A stretch of 64,000 bases of DNA from Mycolicibacterium brisbanense (lineage in GTDB: Bacteria; Actinomycetota; Actinomycetes; Mycobacteriales; Mycobacteriaceae), in assembly GCF_001570425.1 (NCBI RefSeq), contig NZ_BCSX01000053.1, forward strand, positions 186,001 to 250,000. Direction: 5' to 3'. The notes beneath the pieces were generated by a model. The model had not been told where the DNA came from. It did no database searches and saw only the letters and a list, made by a program, of their open reading frames with translations. Both the position numbers and the translations under genes were made by a program. This document shows, one piece after another, positions 16,616 to 25,722 of the stretch (position 1 is its first letter; every line of letters begins with the position of its first letter).

Positions 16616-17215
16616 GTGTTCACCGGAATCGTTGAAGAGCTGGGCGTATTGGTCGACAAGAAAGAGTTGACCGATGCGGCGCGATTGACCATCCGCGGGC
16701 CTGTTGTCGCTGCTGACGCGGGCCACGGCGATTCGATCGCGGTGAACGGCGTGTGTCTGACCGTGGTGGACGTGCTGCCCGACGGTGCCTTCACCGCCGA
16801 CGTCATGGGCGAGACCCTCAACCGGTCCAGCCTCGGGGGTGTCGGCGTGGGCAGCCAGGTCAACCTGGAGCGCGCCGCGGCCGTCAACAGCCGGCTCGGC
16901 GGCCACATCGTGCAGGGCCACGTCGACGGCACTGGTGAGGTGGTCTCCCGCACCCCGTCCGAACACTGGGAAGTGGTGCGGATCGCACTGCCGCGCGAGC
17001 TGTCGCGGTATGTGGTCGAAAAGGGCTCCATCACCGTCGACGGGATCTCCCTGACGGTGTCCGCGGTCGGCGACGACTGGTTCGAGGTCTCGTTGATCCC
17101 CACCACCCGTGAGCTCACCACCCTCGGCAAGGCCGAGGTGGGCACCCGGGTGAACCTCGAGGTGGACATCATCGCGAAATATGTCGAGCGGTTGATGGGT
17201 GGCACCGGTCAGTAA
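16616..17215 (+). CDS. ribE: Riboflavin synthase alpha chain
   Basis: A 199-residue riboflavin synthase that dismutates two 6,7-dimethyl-8-ribityllumazine molecules to riboflavin. It starts with the family hallmark MFTGIVEELG and has two similar lumazine-binding barrels (about residues 1-95 and 96-195), each with an NGVCLTV/DGISLTV-type motif and a GGHIVQGHVD segment in the first. The length is as expected (Rv1412 equivalent, called ribC there). GTG 16616 is set by the TACTCT box. ribBA follows after 98 bases. Confidence 0.95.
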   Translation: MFTGIVEELGVLVDKKELTDAARLTIRGPVVAADAGHGDSIAVNGVCLTVVDVLPDGAFTADVMGETLNRSSLGGVGVGSQVNLERAAAVNSRLGGHIVQGHVDGTGEVVSRTPSEHWEVVRIALPRELSRYVVEKGSITVDGISLTVSAVGDDWFEVSLIPTTRELTTLGKAEVGTRVNLEVDIIAKYVERLMGGTGQ

Positions 17216-17313
17216 GAGCTGGCAATAACCGCTGGGTTCCGGTGGTTCATACTGAACACGATGACAACGGGTTCCGTGCCGGAGTCGGCACTGGAACAGG
17301 CAAGGTGGCGAAG

Positions 17314-18684
17314 ATGACCAGGCTCGACTCGGTCGAGAGGGCGATTGCCGATATCGCCGCGGGCAAAGCCGTGGTGGTGATCGACGACGAGGATCGGGAG
17401 AACGAAGGCGATCTGATCTTCGCCGCCGAGAAGGCCACCCCCGAGTTGGTGGCGTTCATGGTGCGGTACACCTCGGGTTACCTGTGCGTCCCGCTCGACG
17501 GCGAGGTCTGCGACCGGCTCGGCCTGCTGCCGATGTATGCGGTCAACCAGGACAAGCACGGCACTGCCTACACCGTTACCGTTGATGCGAAAAAGGGTGT
17601 GGGAACCGGTATTTCAGCATCGGACCGAGCAACCACCATGCGGGCGTTGGCCGATCCCAAGGCCGTCGCCGAGGACTTCGCCAAGCCCGGGCACGTGGTG
17701 CCGTTGCGCGCGAAGGACGGTGGCGTGCTGCGCCGCCCGGGGCACACCGAGGCCGCCGTCGACCTGGCCCGGCTCGCGGGGCTGCAGCCCGCGGGCGCGA
17801 TCTGCGAGATCGTCAGCCAGAAGGACGAGGGCGACATGGCCCGCACCGATGAGCTGCGGGTGTTCGCCGACGAGCACGACCTCGCACTGATTTCCATCGC
17901 CGACCTGATCGAGTGGCGCCGCAAGCACGAGAAGCACGTCGAACGTATCGCCGAGGCTCGAATTCCCACGCGGCACGGCGTGTTCCGCGCGGTGGGCTAC
18001 AAGAGCATCTACGACGAAGTCGAGCACGTCGCGCTGGTTCGAGGTGAGATCGCCGGGCCGCACAGCGACGGCGACGACGTGCTGGTGCGGGTGCACTCGG
18101 AATGCCTGACCGGCGACGTATTCGGCTCGCGGCGCTGCGATTGCGGCCCGCAGCTGGACGCCGCCATGGCGATGGTGGCCCGCGAAGGCCGCGGCGTGGT
18201 GCTCTACATGCGCGGCCACGAGGGCCGGGGCATCGGCCTCATGCACAAGCTTCAGGCCTATCAGCTGCAAGACGCCGGTGAGGACACCGTCGACGCCAAC
18301 CTGAAACTGGGCCTGCCCGCCGACGCGCGGGACTACGGCATCGGCGCTCAGATCCTGGTCGATCTCGGTATCCGGTCCATGCGGTTGCTGACCAACAACC
18401 CGGCCAAGCGCGTCGGACTGGACGGCTACGGATTGCACATCATCGAGCGCGTGCCGCTGCCGGTGCGCGCCAACGCCGAGAACATCCGGTACCTGATGAC
18501 CAAGCGCGACCGGATGGGCCACGATCTGGTGGGGCTCGACGATTACGACGAAGCGGTGAGCATGGACGATTACGATGAGGCCGTATATCTACTCGGGGAC
18601 CGGCGTCCGCCGAGTGCGCACGATTCCGGTGACATTCCGGGTTCGGGTGGCGCGGTGAGCAGCGTCGGCGGAGACGACAAATGA
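17314..18684 (+). CDS. ribBA: Bifunctional DHBP synthase / GTP cyclohydrolase II
   Basis: A 456-residue bifunctional enzyme feeding both branches of riboflavin synthesis. The N-terminal 3,4-dihydroxy-2-butanone-4-phosphate synthase (residues 1 to about 200) shows DDEDRENEGDL and the RxGHTEAAVD motif. The C-terminal GTP cyclohydrolase II has the zinc site C-x10-C-x-C (CLTGDVFGSRRCDC) and RGHEGRGIGL. Beyond the usual end, the tail has a doubled DDYDEAV motif and a Ser/Gly/Asp extension of about 30 residues. AAGGTGG before ATG 17314 sets the start. The stop overlaps the ribH ATG. Confidence 0.94.
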   Translation: MTRLDSVERAIADIAAGKAVVVIDDEDRENEGDLIFAAEKATPELVAFMVRYTSGYLCVPLDGEVCDRLGLLPMYAVNQDKHGTAYTVTVDAKKGVGTGISASDRATTMRALADPKAVAEDFAKPGHVVPLRAKDGGVLRRPGHTEAAVDLARLAGLQPAGAICEIVSQKDEGDMARTDELRVFADEHDLALISIADLIEWRRKHEKHVERIAEARIPTRHGVFRAVGYKSIYDEVEHVALVRGEIAGPHSDGDDVLVRVHSECLTGDVFGSRRCDCGPQLDAAMAMVAREGRGVVLYMRGHEGRGIGLMHKLQAYQLQDAGEDTVDANLKLGLPADARDYGIGAQILVDLGIRSMRLLTNNPAKRVGLDGYGLHIIERVPLPVRANAENIRYLMTKRDRMGHDLVGLDDYDEAVSMDDYDEAVYLLGDRRPPSAHDSGDIPGSGGAVSSVGGDDK

Positions 18685-19163
18685 GCGGGGGCGCGGGCGT
18701 TCCCGACATGCCCAAGGTCGACGCCTCGACCGTGAAGCTGGCCATCGTGGCCAGCACGTGGCACACCACGATCTGTGACGCCCTGCTCGACGGCGCCCGC
18801 AAGGTCGCGGCCGAGGCCGGCGTCGTGGACCCGACCGTGGTGCGTGTGCTGGGCGCCATCGAAATTCCCGTCGTGGCACAGGCTTTGGCTGCCACACATG
18901 ATGCCGTCATCGCATTGGGTGTGGTGATCCGTGGTCAGACACCGCATTTCGACTATGTCTGTGATGCCGTCACCCAGGGTTTGACCCGGGTCTCGCTGGA
19001 TGCGTCGACGCCGGTGGCAAACGGTGTGCTGACCACCAACGACGAGCAACAGGCTCTGGACCGGGCCGGGTTGCCCGGGTCGGTCGAGGACAAGGGGGCG
19101 CAGGCTGCCGCCGCGGCTCTGTCCACCGCGCTGACCCTGCGGGAACTACGCGCGCTGGCATGA
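18681..19163 (+). CDS. ribH: 6,7-dimethyl-8-ribityllumazine synthase
   Basis: A 160-residue lumazine synthase that condenses the pyrimidinedione with dihydroxybutanone phosphate to make the substrate of RibE. Family features are IVASTWHTTICDALLDGA near the N-terminus, ALGVVIRGQTPHFDYVC with the catalytic His, and PVANGVLTTNDEQQALDR. The length equals that of the M. tuberculosis protein. ATG 18681 overlaps the ribBA stop by four bases, and its own stop overlaps the next gene by four, so the ribBA-ribH-PH block is tightly coupled. Confidence 0.95.
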   Translation: MSGGAGVPDMPKVDASTVKLAIVASTWHTTICDALLDGARKVAAEAGVVDPTVVRVLGAIEIPVVAQALAATHDAVIALGVVIRGQTPHFDYVCDAVTQGLTRVSLDASTPVANGVLTTNDEQQALDRAGLPGSVEDKGAQAAAAALSTALTLRELRALA

Positions 19164-19624
19164 CCAAGCCGATGACCGAAGCCGGCTGGGACGTCGAGAT
19201 AAAGCCTTATCGCACACCGATGTTCGCTTACGCGGCGGCGTTCGTGCTCGTCGCCGCGCACATCACCATCGGCGCGCTGCTGAAGGTGGGATCCACCGGC
19301 GTGGTGTTCCAGACCTCCGACCAGGTCGCCATGGCACTGCTCGGCGTCATCCTCGCCGGCGCGGTGCTGATGCTCGCGCGGCCGCGGCTGCGTGTCGGTG
19401 CGCAGGGTCTGGCCGTGCGTAACCTCGTGTCGTACAAGCTGGTTCCGTGGTCCGACGTCGTCGGGGTGTCCTTCCCGGTCGGCGCCAGGTGGGCCAGGGT
19501 CGACCTGCCCGACGACGAGTACATCCCGCTGATGGCCATCCAGGCGATCGACAAAGGCCGGGCCGTCGACGCGATGGACCAGCTGCGGGCGCTGACCGAC
19601 AAGTACCGTCCGAGCGCGGGCTGA
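19160..19624 (+). CDS. PH-like domain membrane protein (Rv1417-like)
   Basis: A 154-residue membrane protein. Two transmembrane helices at about residues 23-45 and 55-75 are followed by a cytoplasmic bacterial-PH-like (bPH_6 type) domain containing LRVGAQGLAVRN and VVGVSFPVGARWARVDL. It is the neighbour of ribH in mycobacteria (Rv1417) and overlaps it by ATGA, so it is expressed with the riboflavin genes. A role in riboflavin metabolism is only suggested by position. Confidence 0.85.
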   Translation: MTKPMTEAGWDVEIKPYRTPMFAYAAAFVLVAAHITIGALLKVGSTGVVFQTSDQVAMALLGVILAGAVLMLARPRLRVGAQGLAVRNLVSYKLVPWSDVVGVSFPVGARWARVDLPDDEYIPLMAIQAIDKGRAVDAMDQLRALTDKYRPSAG

Positions 19625-19647
19625 CTCAGCCCAGGTTTCCGGCCGGG

Positions 19648-21615
19648 TCAGCGCGCGTCTCCCATCACCAGGCCTTCCCGGCGCGGGTCCGCGCCGCCCA
19701 CCCAGCCCGGCTGTGCGCGCATCAGGGCCGAGAGCCCGCTGGACTGGTCGGCGACGTTTACCCGGTGGCCCAGCTTGCGCAGCCCGGCCACCAGCGGATC
19801 GTGATCGCCCTGGGCGCCGGGCGGACCGGACGCGTCGACGGCGGGATGCTCGCCGCCCACGTTGGTCTCCGGGGTGTTGGCGGCACCGAAGTCGACCATG
19901 GACACCGCCTGCTGCGGATCCAAGCCCCAATCCAGCATGCCGACAATCGTTTTCACGACGAACTGGATGATCACCGAGCCGCCCGGTGACCCCAGGACCG
20001 CGTACAGCGGCCCGCGTCCCGGACCGGTCTTGTCGAACACCAGCGTCGGCGCCATGGAACTGCGCGGTCGTTTGCCCGGCTGCACGCGGTTGGCGACCGG
20101 GACGCCCTCGGGGCTCATCGGATCGGCAGCGAAGTCGGTGAGCTGGTTGTTCAGCAGGAATCCGTCGACCATGTGGAACGAGCCGAACGACGATTCGATC
20201 GTGGTAGTCAGCGACGCGGCATTGCCGTAGCTGTCGACGATGCTGACCTGACTGGTGCCGTGTTCGCGCGCCGGTGCCGCGGTGGCCGGCGGACCGAACT
20301 CGCCGGGCTGTGCCGTGCCCATGGTGTGCTGCTGGGAGATCAGCGCCGCGCGCCCGGTGAGGTATGCGCTGCCCAGCAGTGTCTCCGGGGTGCCGCCGGG
20401 CAGGGGCACGAAGTCGGTATCGGCGACGTAGCGGTCCCGGTCGGCGTAGGCCAGCCGCTCGGCCTCGGACACCAGATGGACTCCCATCACGGTGGGATGT
20501 CCGCCGTTGAGGTCGATATCGGTGGGCCGGTCGGCGCTCATCGCGAAGTGTTCCAGGATGCCCAGCGTCGCGGCCACAGCCATGCCGCCCGACGACGGTG
20601 GCGGCATGCCACAGATCTCGCGCCCGCGGTACCCGGTGCACAGCGGTGGGCGTTCCTTGGCGGTGTAGCCGGCGAGGTCCTGCTCGGTCATCAGGCTCGG
20701 GGTGCGCCCACCGGTGGTGTCGGTCGCTGCCGCGACGATGGCCCGGGCGATGTCGCCGGTGTAGAAGGCCTGGGCGCCGCCCGACCCGATGGCGCCGAGC
20801 GTTTTGGCGTATGCGGGGTTGGTCAGCCGGGTGGCCACCGGCTTGGGGCTGCCATCGGGTTGCAGCAGGTATGCCGCGGCGGCGGGATCGACCCGTAGTT
20901 GGGGCGCGGCGTCGGCGATGGCTTCCGCCATCCGGGGGCTGACGTCGAAGCCGTTGTCGGCCAGTCGCACCGCGGGTTCGAAAAGCTCGCGCCACGGCTT
21001 CTTTCCGAAGGTGCGGTGAACGTCGTCGAGCATCCGCACGATGCCGGGTACGCCGATGGAGCGTCCCGAGGCCCTGGTATTGGGTCGGGGCTCGACGCGG
21101 TCGGTGTCCGACACCCATCGCAGATAGTTCTCGGTGGCCGCGGCAGGTGCGGTTTCGCGGCCGTCGAACGTCCGCACCGCCCCGGAAGCGGCGTCGTAGT
21201 AGACCAGGAATCCGCCGCCGCCGATGCCTGAGGACTGCGGCTCGACGAGGCCGAGCACGGCCTGCGCGGTCACCAGGGCATCCGCGGCGGTGCCGCCGTC
21301 GCGCAACACCTTGCAGGCGGCCTCGGTGGCGAGCGGGTTCGCGGTCGCGACCGCGTAGGTGGCGGTGTGGACCGCGGTCATGTCCCGGCGGTAGCCCGTC
21401 GCCACTTCGGGATTGGTCGCCAGGTTTGCCGTCGTGCCCGGCGCGGGCGGCGGCGCAGGTGCGGTCGGCGTCTTGGGTGTCGGGGTGCCGTTGGAGGCGA
21501 TCGTGCACGGCGCGGTCGTGGTCGTGCTTCGGCGCTGACCGTCGCCGGCGCATCCGCCGAGAACCAACACGACGCCAGTGAGCAGGGCGATGACCAATCG
21601 CGTGGACGCCAGCAT
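19648..21615 (-). CDS. ggt: Gamma-glutamyltransferase, lipoprotein
   Basis: A 655-residue gamma-glutamyltransferase. The signal peptide ends in a lipobox (VLGGC, Cys about 22) followed by a Thr/Pro linker, so the enzyme is tethered outside the membrane. The catalytic threonine for autocleavage and hydrolysis is in EHGTSQVSIVDSYGNAAS, with TTTIESSFGS and the GSPGGSVII motif downstream, all characteristic of the family. It cleaves gamma-glutamyl bonds of glutathione-like compounds. ATG 21615 has GAGAGG upstream; the open frame extends much further but is spurious. It resembles GgtB (Rv2394) and sits where M. tuberculosis has Rv1418-Rv1419. Confidence 0.93.
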   Translation of the reverse strand: MLASTRLVIALLTGVVLVLGGCAGDGQRRSTTTTAPCTIASNGTPTPKTPTAPAPPPAPGTTANLATNPEVATGYRRDMTAVHTATYAVATANPLATEAACKVLRDGGTAADALVTAQAVLGLVEPQSSGIGGGGFLVYYDAASGAVRTFDGRETAPAAATENYLRWVSDTDRVEPRPNTRASGRSIGVPGIVRMLDDVHRTFGKKPWRELFEPAVRLADNGFDVSPRMAEAIADAAPQLRVDPAAAAYLLQPDGSPKPVATRLTNPAYAKTLGAIGSGGAQAFYTGDIARAIVAAATDTTGGRTPSLMTEQDLAGYTAKERPPLCTGYRGREICGMPPPSSGGMAVAATLGILEHFAMSADRPTDIDLNGGHPTVMGVHLVSEAERLAYADRDRYVADTDFVPLPGGTPETLLGSAYLTGRAALISQQHTMGTAQPGEFGPPATAAPAREHGTSQVSIVDSYGNAASLTTTIESSFGSFHMVDGFLLNNQLTDFAADPMSPEGVPVANRVQPGKRPRSSMAPTLVFDKTGPGRGPLYAVLGSPGGSVIIQFVVKTIVGMLDWGLDPQQAVSMVDFGAANTPETNVGGEHPAVDASGPPGAQGDHDPLVAGLRKLGHRVNVADQSSGLSALMRAQPGWVGGADPRREGLVMGDAR

Positions 21616-21659
21616 CCGCACCCTCTCGACGGTAGCGGAGATCAGTCGGATCGCGGCAG

Positions 21660-21665
21660 TAACCT
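21660..21665 (+). promoter_or_regulatory. -10 TAACCT, leaderless type, for uvrC
   Basis: TAACCT lies seven bases before GTG 21673. It supports the short start of UvrC and begins the uvrC-rapZ-yvcK-whiA block. Confidence 0.55.
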
Positions 21666-21672
21666 TGAATCC

Positions 21673-23694
21673 GTGCCCGATCCAGCGACATACCGGCCGG
21701 CGCCCGGATCGATCCCAGTTGAACCGGGCGTCTACCGGTTTCGCGATCCCCACGGGCGGGTCATCTATGTCGGCAAGGCCAAGAGTCTGCGCAGCAGGCT
21801 GACGTCGTACTTCGCCGATCTCGCCGGACTGGCGCCGCGCACCAGACAGATGGTGATGACGGCGGGCAGCGTCGAGTGGACGGTGGTGAACACCGAAGTC
21901 GAGGCGCTGCAGCTCGAGTACAACTGGATCAAGGAGTTCGACCCCCGCTTCAACATCCGCTACCGCGACGACAAGTCGTATCCGGTGCTGGCGGTCACGC
22001 TCAACGAGGAGTACCCGCGGTTGATGGTGTACCGCGGCCCGCGCAAGAAGGGTGTGCGCTACTTCGGCCCGTATTCGCATGCCTGGGCCATCCGCGAAAC
22101 CCTCGACCTGCTGACCCGGGTGTTCCCGGCCCGCACCTGCTCGGCCGGAGTTTTCAAGCGGCACAACCAGATCGGGCGTCCGTGCCTGCTCGGCTACATC
22201 GACAAGTGCTCGGCCCCCTGCATCGGCAGGGTCACCGCCGAGCAGCACCGGCAGATCGTCCTGGACTTCTGCGACTTCCTGGCCGGCCGCACCGACCGAC
22301 TGGCGCGCGACCTTGAGCAGCAGATGCTCGCGGCCGCCGAGGAACTCGACTTCGAGCGCGCAGCGCGCTTGCGGGACAACATCTCTGCGCTCAAGCGGGC
22401 GCTGGAGAAGCAGGCGGTGGTGTTCGGCGACGGCACCGACGCCGATCTGGTGGCCTTCGCCGACGACGACCTGGAGGCCGCCGTCCAGGTGTTCCATGTC
22501 CGCGGCGGCCGGGTGCGCGGCCAGCGCGGCTGGATCGTGGAGAAGTCGGGTGATCCGGAGCAGTCCGGGCAGGAGCAGTTGGTCGAGCAGTTTCTCACCC
22601 AGTTCTACGGTGATCAGGCCGAGCTGGGCGGTGCCGCCGACGAGGCGACCAATCCGGTGCCGCGACAGGTTCTGGTGCCGGTGCTGCCACCCAACGCCGA
22701 TGAACTGGCGGTCTGGCTGTCGGGGTTGCGCGGCTCACGCGTGGCGTTGCGGGTGCCGGTGCGCGGTGACAAGCGCGCGCTGGCCGAGACGGTGCAACGC
22801 AACGCGCAGGAGGCGCTCGCCCAGCACAAACTCAAGCGGGCCGGGGATTTCAACGCCAGATCCGAAGCTCTGCAGAGCATCCAGGAATCGCTCGGGCTGG
22901 CCGACGCGCCGCTGCGCATCGAGTGCATCGACATCAGCCATGTCCAGGGCACCGATGTGGTGGCCTCGCTGGTGGTGTTCGAGGACGGGCTGCCGCGCAA
23001 GAGCGACTACCGGCACTACGCCATCCGGGAGGCGGCGGGGGAGGGACGCTCCGACGACGTGGCCTCCATCGCCGAGGTCACCCGGCGGCGGTTCCAGCGG
23101 CACCTCGCGGACACCAAACCCGATGTGACGGCCGAGCAGCGGCCGCGCCGGTTCGCCTATCCGCCCAACCTGTTCGTGGTCGACGGCGGCGCCCCGCAGG
23201 TCAACGCCGCGGCCGCGGTCCTCGAGGAGCTCGGCGTCCACGATGTCGCGGTGATCGGGTTGGCCAAACGTCTCGAAGAGGTGTGGGTGCCCTCCGAGCC
23301 CGATCCGGTGATCCTGCCCCGCACCAGCGAAGGGCTGTATCTGTTGCAGCGGGTGCGCGATGAGGCACACCGCTTCGCCATCAGCTACCACCGCAGTAAG
23401 CGGTCCAAGCGCATGACGGCGTCGGCCCTCGATGCCGTGCGCGGGCTGGGGGAGAATCGGCGCAAGGCGCTGGTGACCCATTTCGGTTCCGTGGCCCGGC
23501 TCAAAGAAGCGACTGTGGAGGAGATCACCGCGGTGCCGGGCATCGGTGTCGCGACGGCGCGGGCCGTCCGGGAGGCGCTGAGCGGGCCGGATTCCGACGC
23601 AGCCGCAACCGTTATCCAGGATGATCGATCGAGGGGCAGTGCGATGACAGGGGCGGACATGGACACCAGTGAGCGGCAGGCGGATCGGGCGTGA
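21673..23694 (+). CDS. uvrC: Excinuclease ABC subunit C
   Basis: A 673-residue nucleotide-excision-repair endonuclease that makes both incisions with UvrAB. It shows the N-terminal GIY-YIG domain (GVYRFRDPHGRVIYVGKAKS), the central UVR motif that contacts UvrB (about residues 205-240), an RNase H-like C-terminal nuclease (ECIDISHVQG, VVDGGAPQV) and a terminal helix-hairpin-helix pair (VRGLGENRRKAL, VPGIGVATAR). A tail of about 35 residues extends past the HhH. GTG 21673 follows a leaderless -10. The stop overlaps the rapZ start as GTGA. Confidence 0.96.
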   Translation: MPDPATYRPAPGSIPVEPGVYRFRDPHGRVIYVGKAKSLRSRLTSYFADLAGLAPRTRQMVMTAGSVEWTVVNTEVEALQLEYNWIKEFDPRFNIRYRDDKSYPVLAVTLNEEYPRLMVYRGPRKKGVRYFGPYSHAWAIRETLDLLTRVFPARTCSAGVFKRHNQIGRPCLLGYIDKCSAPCIGRVTAEQHRQIVLDFCDFLAGRTDRLARDLEQQMLAAAEELDFERAARLRDNISALKRALEKQAVVFGDGTDADLVAFADDDLEAAVQVFHVRGGRVRGQRGWIVEKSGDPEQSGQEQLVEQFLTQFYGDQAELGGAADEATNPVPRQVLVPVLPPNADELAVWLSGLRGSRVALRVPVRGDKRALAETVQRNAQEALAQHKLKRAGDFNARSEALQSIQESLGLADAPLRIECIDISHVQGTDVVASLVVFEDGLPRKSDYRHYAIREAAGEGRSDDVASIAEVTRRRFQRHLADTKPDVTAEQRPRRFAYPPNLFVVDGGAPQVNAAAAVLEELGVHDVAVIGLAKRLEEVWVPSEPDPVILPRTSEGLYLLQRVRDEAHRFAISYHRSKRSKRMTASALDAVRGLGENRRKALVTHFGSVARLKEATVEEITAVPGIGVATARAVREALSGPDSDAAATVIQDDRSRGSAMTGADMDTSERQADRA

Positions 23695-24608
23695 CAGAAC
23701 AGCCACATCGGGACCCTCTCGACAGCACCGGGGCGGTCGCCGATTCCGGTATCGACGTGGTCCTGGTCACCGGCTTGTCGGGGGCGGGACGCGGCACCGC
23801 GGCCAAGGTGCTCGAGGACCTCGGCTGGTATGTCGCCGACAATCTGCCGCCCGAGCTGATCGCCCGGATGGTCGAGTTCGGCCTGGCGGCGGGGTCGCGG
23901 ATCACCCAGTTGGCGGTGGTGATGGACGCGCGGTCCCGGGGCTTCACCGGCGACCTGGATTCTGTGCGCAAGGAGCTCGCCACGCGGAACATCACACCGC
24001 GGGTGCTGTTCCTGGAGGCGTCCGACGCGATCCTGGTGCGCCGCTATGAACAGAACCGGCGCAGTCACCCGATGCAGGGCAATCAGACCCTGGCCGAGGG
24101 GATCGCCGCCGAGCGCGCGATGCTGGCCCCGGTCCGTGCGGTGGCCGATCTCGTGATCGACACCTCGGCTCTGCCGGTGCCGGCACTGCGGGCGAGCATC
24201 GAGCGGGCGTTCGGCGGCGAGGCGGTATCGGACACCAACGTGACAGTAGAGTCGTTCGGCTACAAGTACGGGCTGCCGATGGACGCCGACACGGTGATGG
24301 ATGTGCGGTTCCTGCCCAATCCGCACTGGGTGGACGAACTGCGCCCACACACCGGTCAGCATGCCGCGGTGCGGGACTACGTCCTCGGTCAGCCCGGAGC
24401 CCACGAGTTCCTGGAGACCTACCATCGGCTGTTGAACGTCGTGATCGACGGCTACCGCAGGGAGGGGAAGCGCTATATGACCGTGGCCATCGGGTGCACC
24501 GGCGGCAAACATCGCAGTGTCGCGATCGCCGAAGCCCTGGCGCAGCGGTTGGCGGGCGGCGACAAACTCACGGTGCGGGTGCTGCACCGGGATCTGGGTC
24601 GCGAATGA
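23691..24608 (+). CDS. rapZ: RapZ/YvcJ family nucleotide-binding protein
   Basis: A 305-residue RapZ-family P-loop protein (Rv1421 equivalent). Walker A is GLSGAGRGTAAK at about residues 29-40. The C-terminal domain contains GCTGGKHRSVAIAE, the phosphate-binding loop of the family. In enterobacteria RapZ steers small RNAs controlling glucosamine-6-phosphate synthase; in Gram-positives it hydrolyses GTP and is part of the yvcJ-yvcK-whiA cluster, as here. GTG 23691 overlaps the uvrC stop. A partly duplicated segment follows its stop. Confidence 0.92.
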   Translation: MTEQPHRDPLDSTGAVADSGIDVVLVTGLSGAGRGTAAKVLEDLGWYVADNLPPELIARMVEFGLAAGSRITQLAVVMDARSRGFTGDLDSVRKELATRNITPRVLFLEASDAILVRRYEQNRRSHPMQGNQTLAEGIAAERAMLAPVRAVADLVIDTSALPVPALRASIERAFGGEAVSDTNVTVESFGYKYGLPMDADTVMDVRFLPNPHWVDELRPHTGQHAAVRDYVLGQPGAHEFLETYHRLLNVVIDGYRREGKRYMTVAIGCTGGKHRSVAIAEALAQRLAGGDKLTVRVLHRDLGRE

Positions 24609-24656
24609 GGCCCGGACGCGAGGAGGACAAATGAGTCCCGGACGCGACGAGAGCAA
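24605..24656 (+). repeat. 26-bp imperfect tandem duplication across the rapZ/yvcK junction
   Basis: Copies 24605-24630 and 24631-24656 match at 22 of 26 positions. Each begins with an ATG. The first gives a nine-codon frame (MRPGREEDK) overlapping the rapZ stop and ending in the yvcK start; the second is the start of yvcK. Confidence 0.7.
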
Positions 24657-25722
24657 TTCACCCAGTCGCATCGTTGCCCTCGGTGGTGGGCACGGCCTGT
24701 ACGCGACGTTGTCGGCGGCCCGGCGCCTCACGCCGCACGTGACCGCGGTGGTGACGGTTGCCGACGACGGTGGCTCGTCGGGCCGGCTGCGTTCGGAGCT
24801 GGACGTCGTCCCACCCGGCGATCTTCGAATGGCATTGGCGGCGTTGGCATCCGACAGTCCGCACGGCCGGCTGTGGGCCACCATCATCCAGCACCGCTTC
24901 GGTGGCAGCGGAGCGCTGGCCGGTCATCCCATCGGGAACCTGATACTGGCCGGGCTCAACGAGGTCCTGGCCGACCCGGTGGCCGCGCTCGACGAACTCG
25001 GCCGGATCCTCGGGGTCAAGGGGCGGGTGCTGCCGATGTGTCCCATCGCGCTGCAGATCGAGGCCGACGTGGCCGGGCTGGAATCCGATCCCCGGATGAG
25101 CCGGGTGATCCGCGGTCAGGTGGCCATCGCGACGACGGTGGGCCAGGTGCGGCGGGTGCGGTTGCTGCCCGGTGACCCGCCTGCCACGCGGCAAGCCATC
25201 GATGCGATCATGGCCGCCGACCTCGTGGTGCTGGGCCCGGGCTCGTGGTTCACGAGCGTCATTCCGCATGTGCTGGTGCCCCAGTTGGCGGCCGCACTGC
25301 AGGCGACGACGGCCCGACGCGCGTTGGTGCTGAATCTGGTGGCCGAGCCCGGTGAGACGGCGGGCTTCTCGGTGGAACGGCACATCCATGTGCTGGCCCA
25401 GCATGCGCCGGACTTCACGGTGCATGACATCATCGTGGACGCCAGTAGCGTGCCGAGCCAGCGCGAACGTGAGCAGCTCAGCCGCACGGCCAAGATCCTC
25501 AACGCCCGCGTTGAGTTTGCTGACGTGTGCCGACCTGGTACACCTTTACATGACCCGGCGAGGTTGGCCGCGGCCCTGGAAGGCGTCGGCCTGCGCGCCA
25601 AAACACCCGACGGCGGCATCGTGCAGGAACCCACGGTTCCTACGCCGACCGCCAGGTCGGTCGATGTCATGCGGCAGGAACCGGCACCAAACAGATCGAG
25701 AGGGGACGATCCGTGGCGATGA
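24631..25722 (+). CDS. yvcK: YvcK/CofD-like protein, gluconeogenesis factor family
   Basis: A 363-residue YvcK-family protein (Rv1422, CuvA). The Rossmann-type N-terminus has LGGGHGLYATLSA, followed by VADDGGSSGRLR and the family segment GNLILAGLNE. YvcK proteins bind UDP-sugars and are needed for normal cell shape and growth on some carbon sources; the mycobacterial protein acts in cell-wall-linked growth. AGGAGGA before ATG 24631 sets the start. The last ten bases overlap whiA. A roughly 30-residue C-terminal extension beyond the family core is variable. Confidence 0.9.
   Translation: MSPGRDESNSPSRIVALGGGHGLYATLSAARRLTPHVTAVVTVADDGGSSGRLRSELDVVPPGDLRMALAALASDSPHGRLWATIIQHRFGGSGALAGHPIGNLILAGLNEVLADPVAALDELGRILGVKGRVLPMCPIALQIEADVAGLESDPRMSRVIRGQVAIATTVGQVRRVRLLPGDPPATRQAIDAIMAADLVVLGPGSWFTSVIPHVLVPQLAAALQATTARRALVLNLVAEPGETAGFSVERHIHVLAQHAPDFTVHDIIVDASSVPSQREREQLSRTAKILNARVEFADVCRPGTPLHDPARLAAALEGVGLRAKTPDGGIVQEPTVPTPTARSVDVMRQEPAPNRSRGDDPWR

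Noticed and set aside
15826..17205. 459-residue form of LprG
   Set aside because: The extra N-terminus overlaps ribE on the other strand; a lipobox and a -10 place the start at 16542.
19622..19645. Hairpin between the PH-like gene and ggt as terminator
   Set aside because: Arms pair only 9 of 11 with mismatches; too weak to list.
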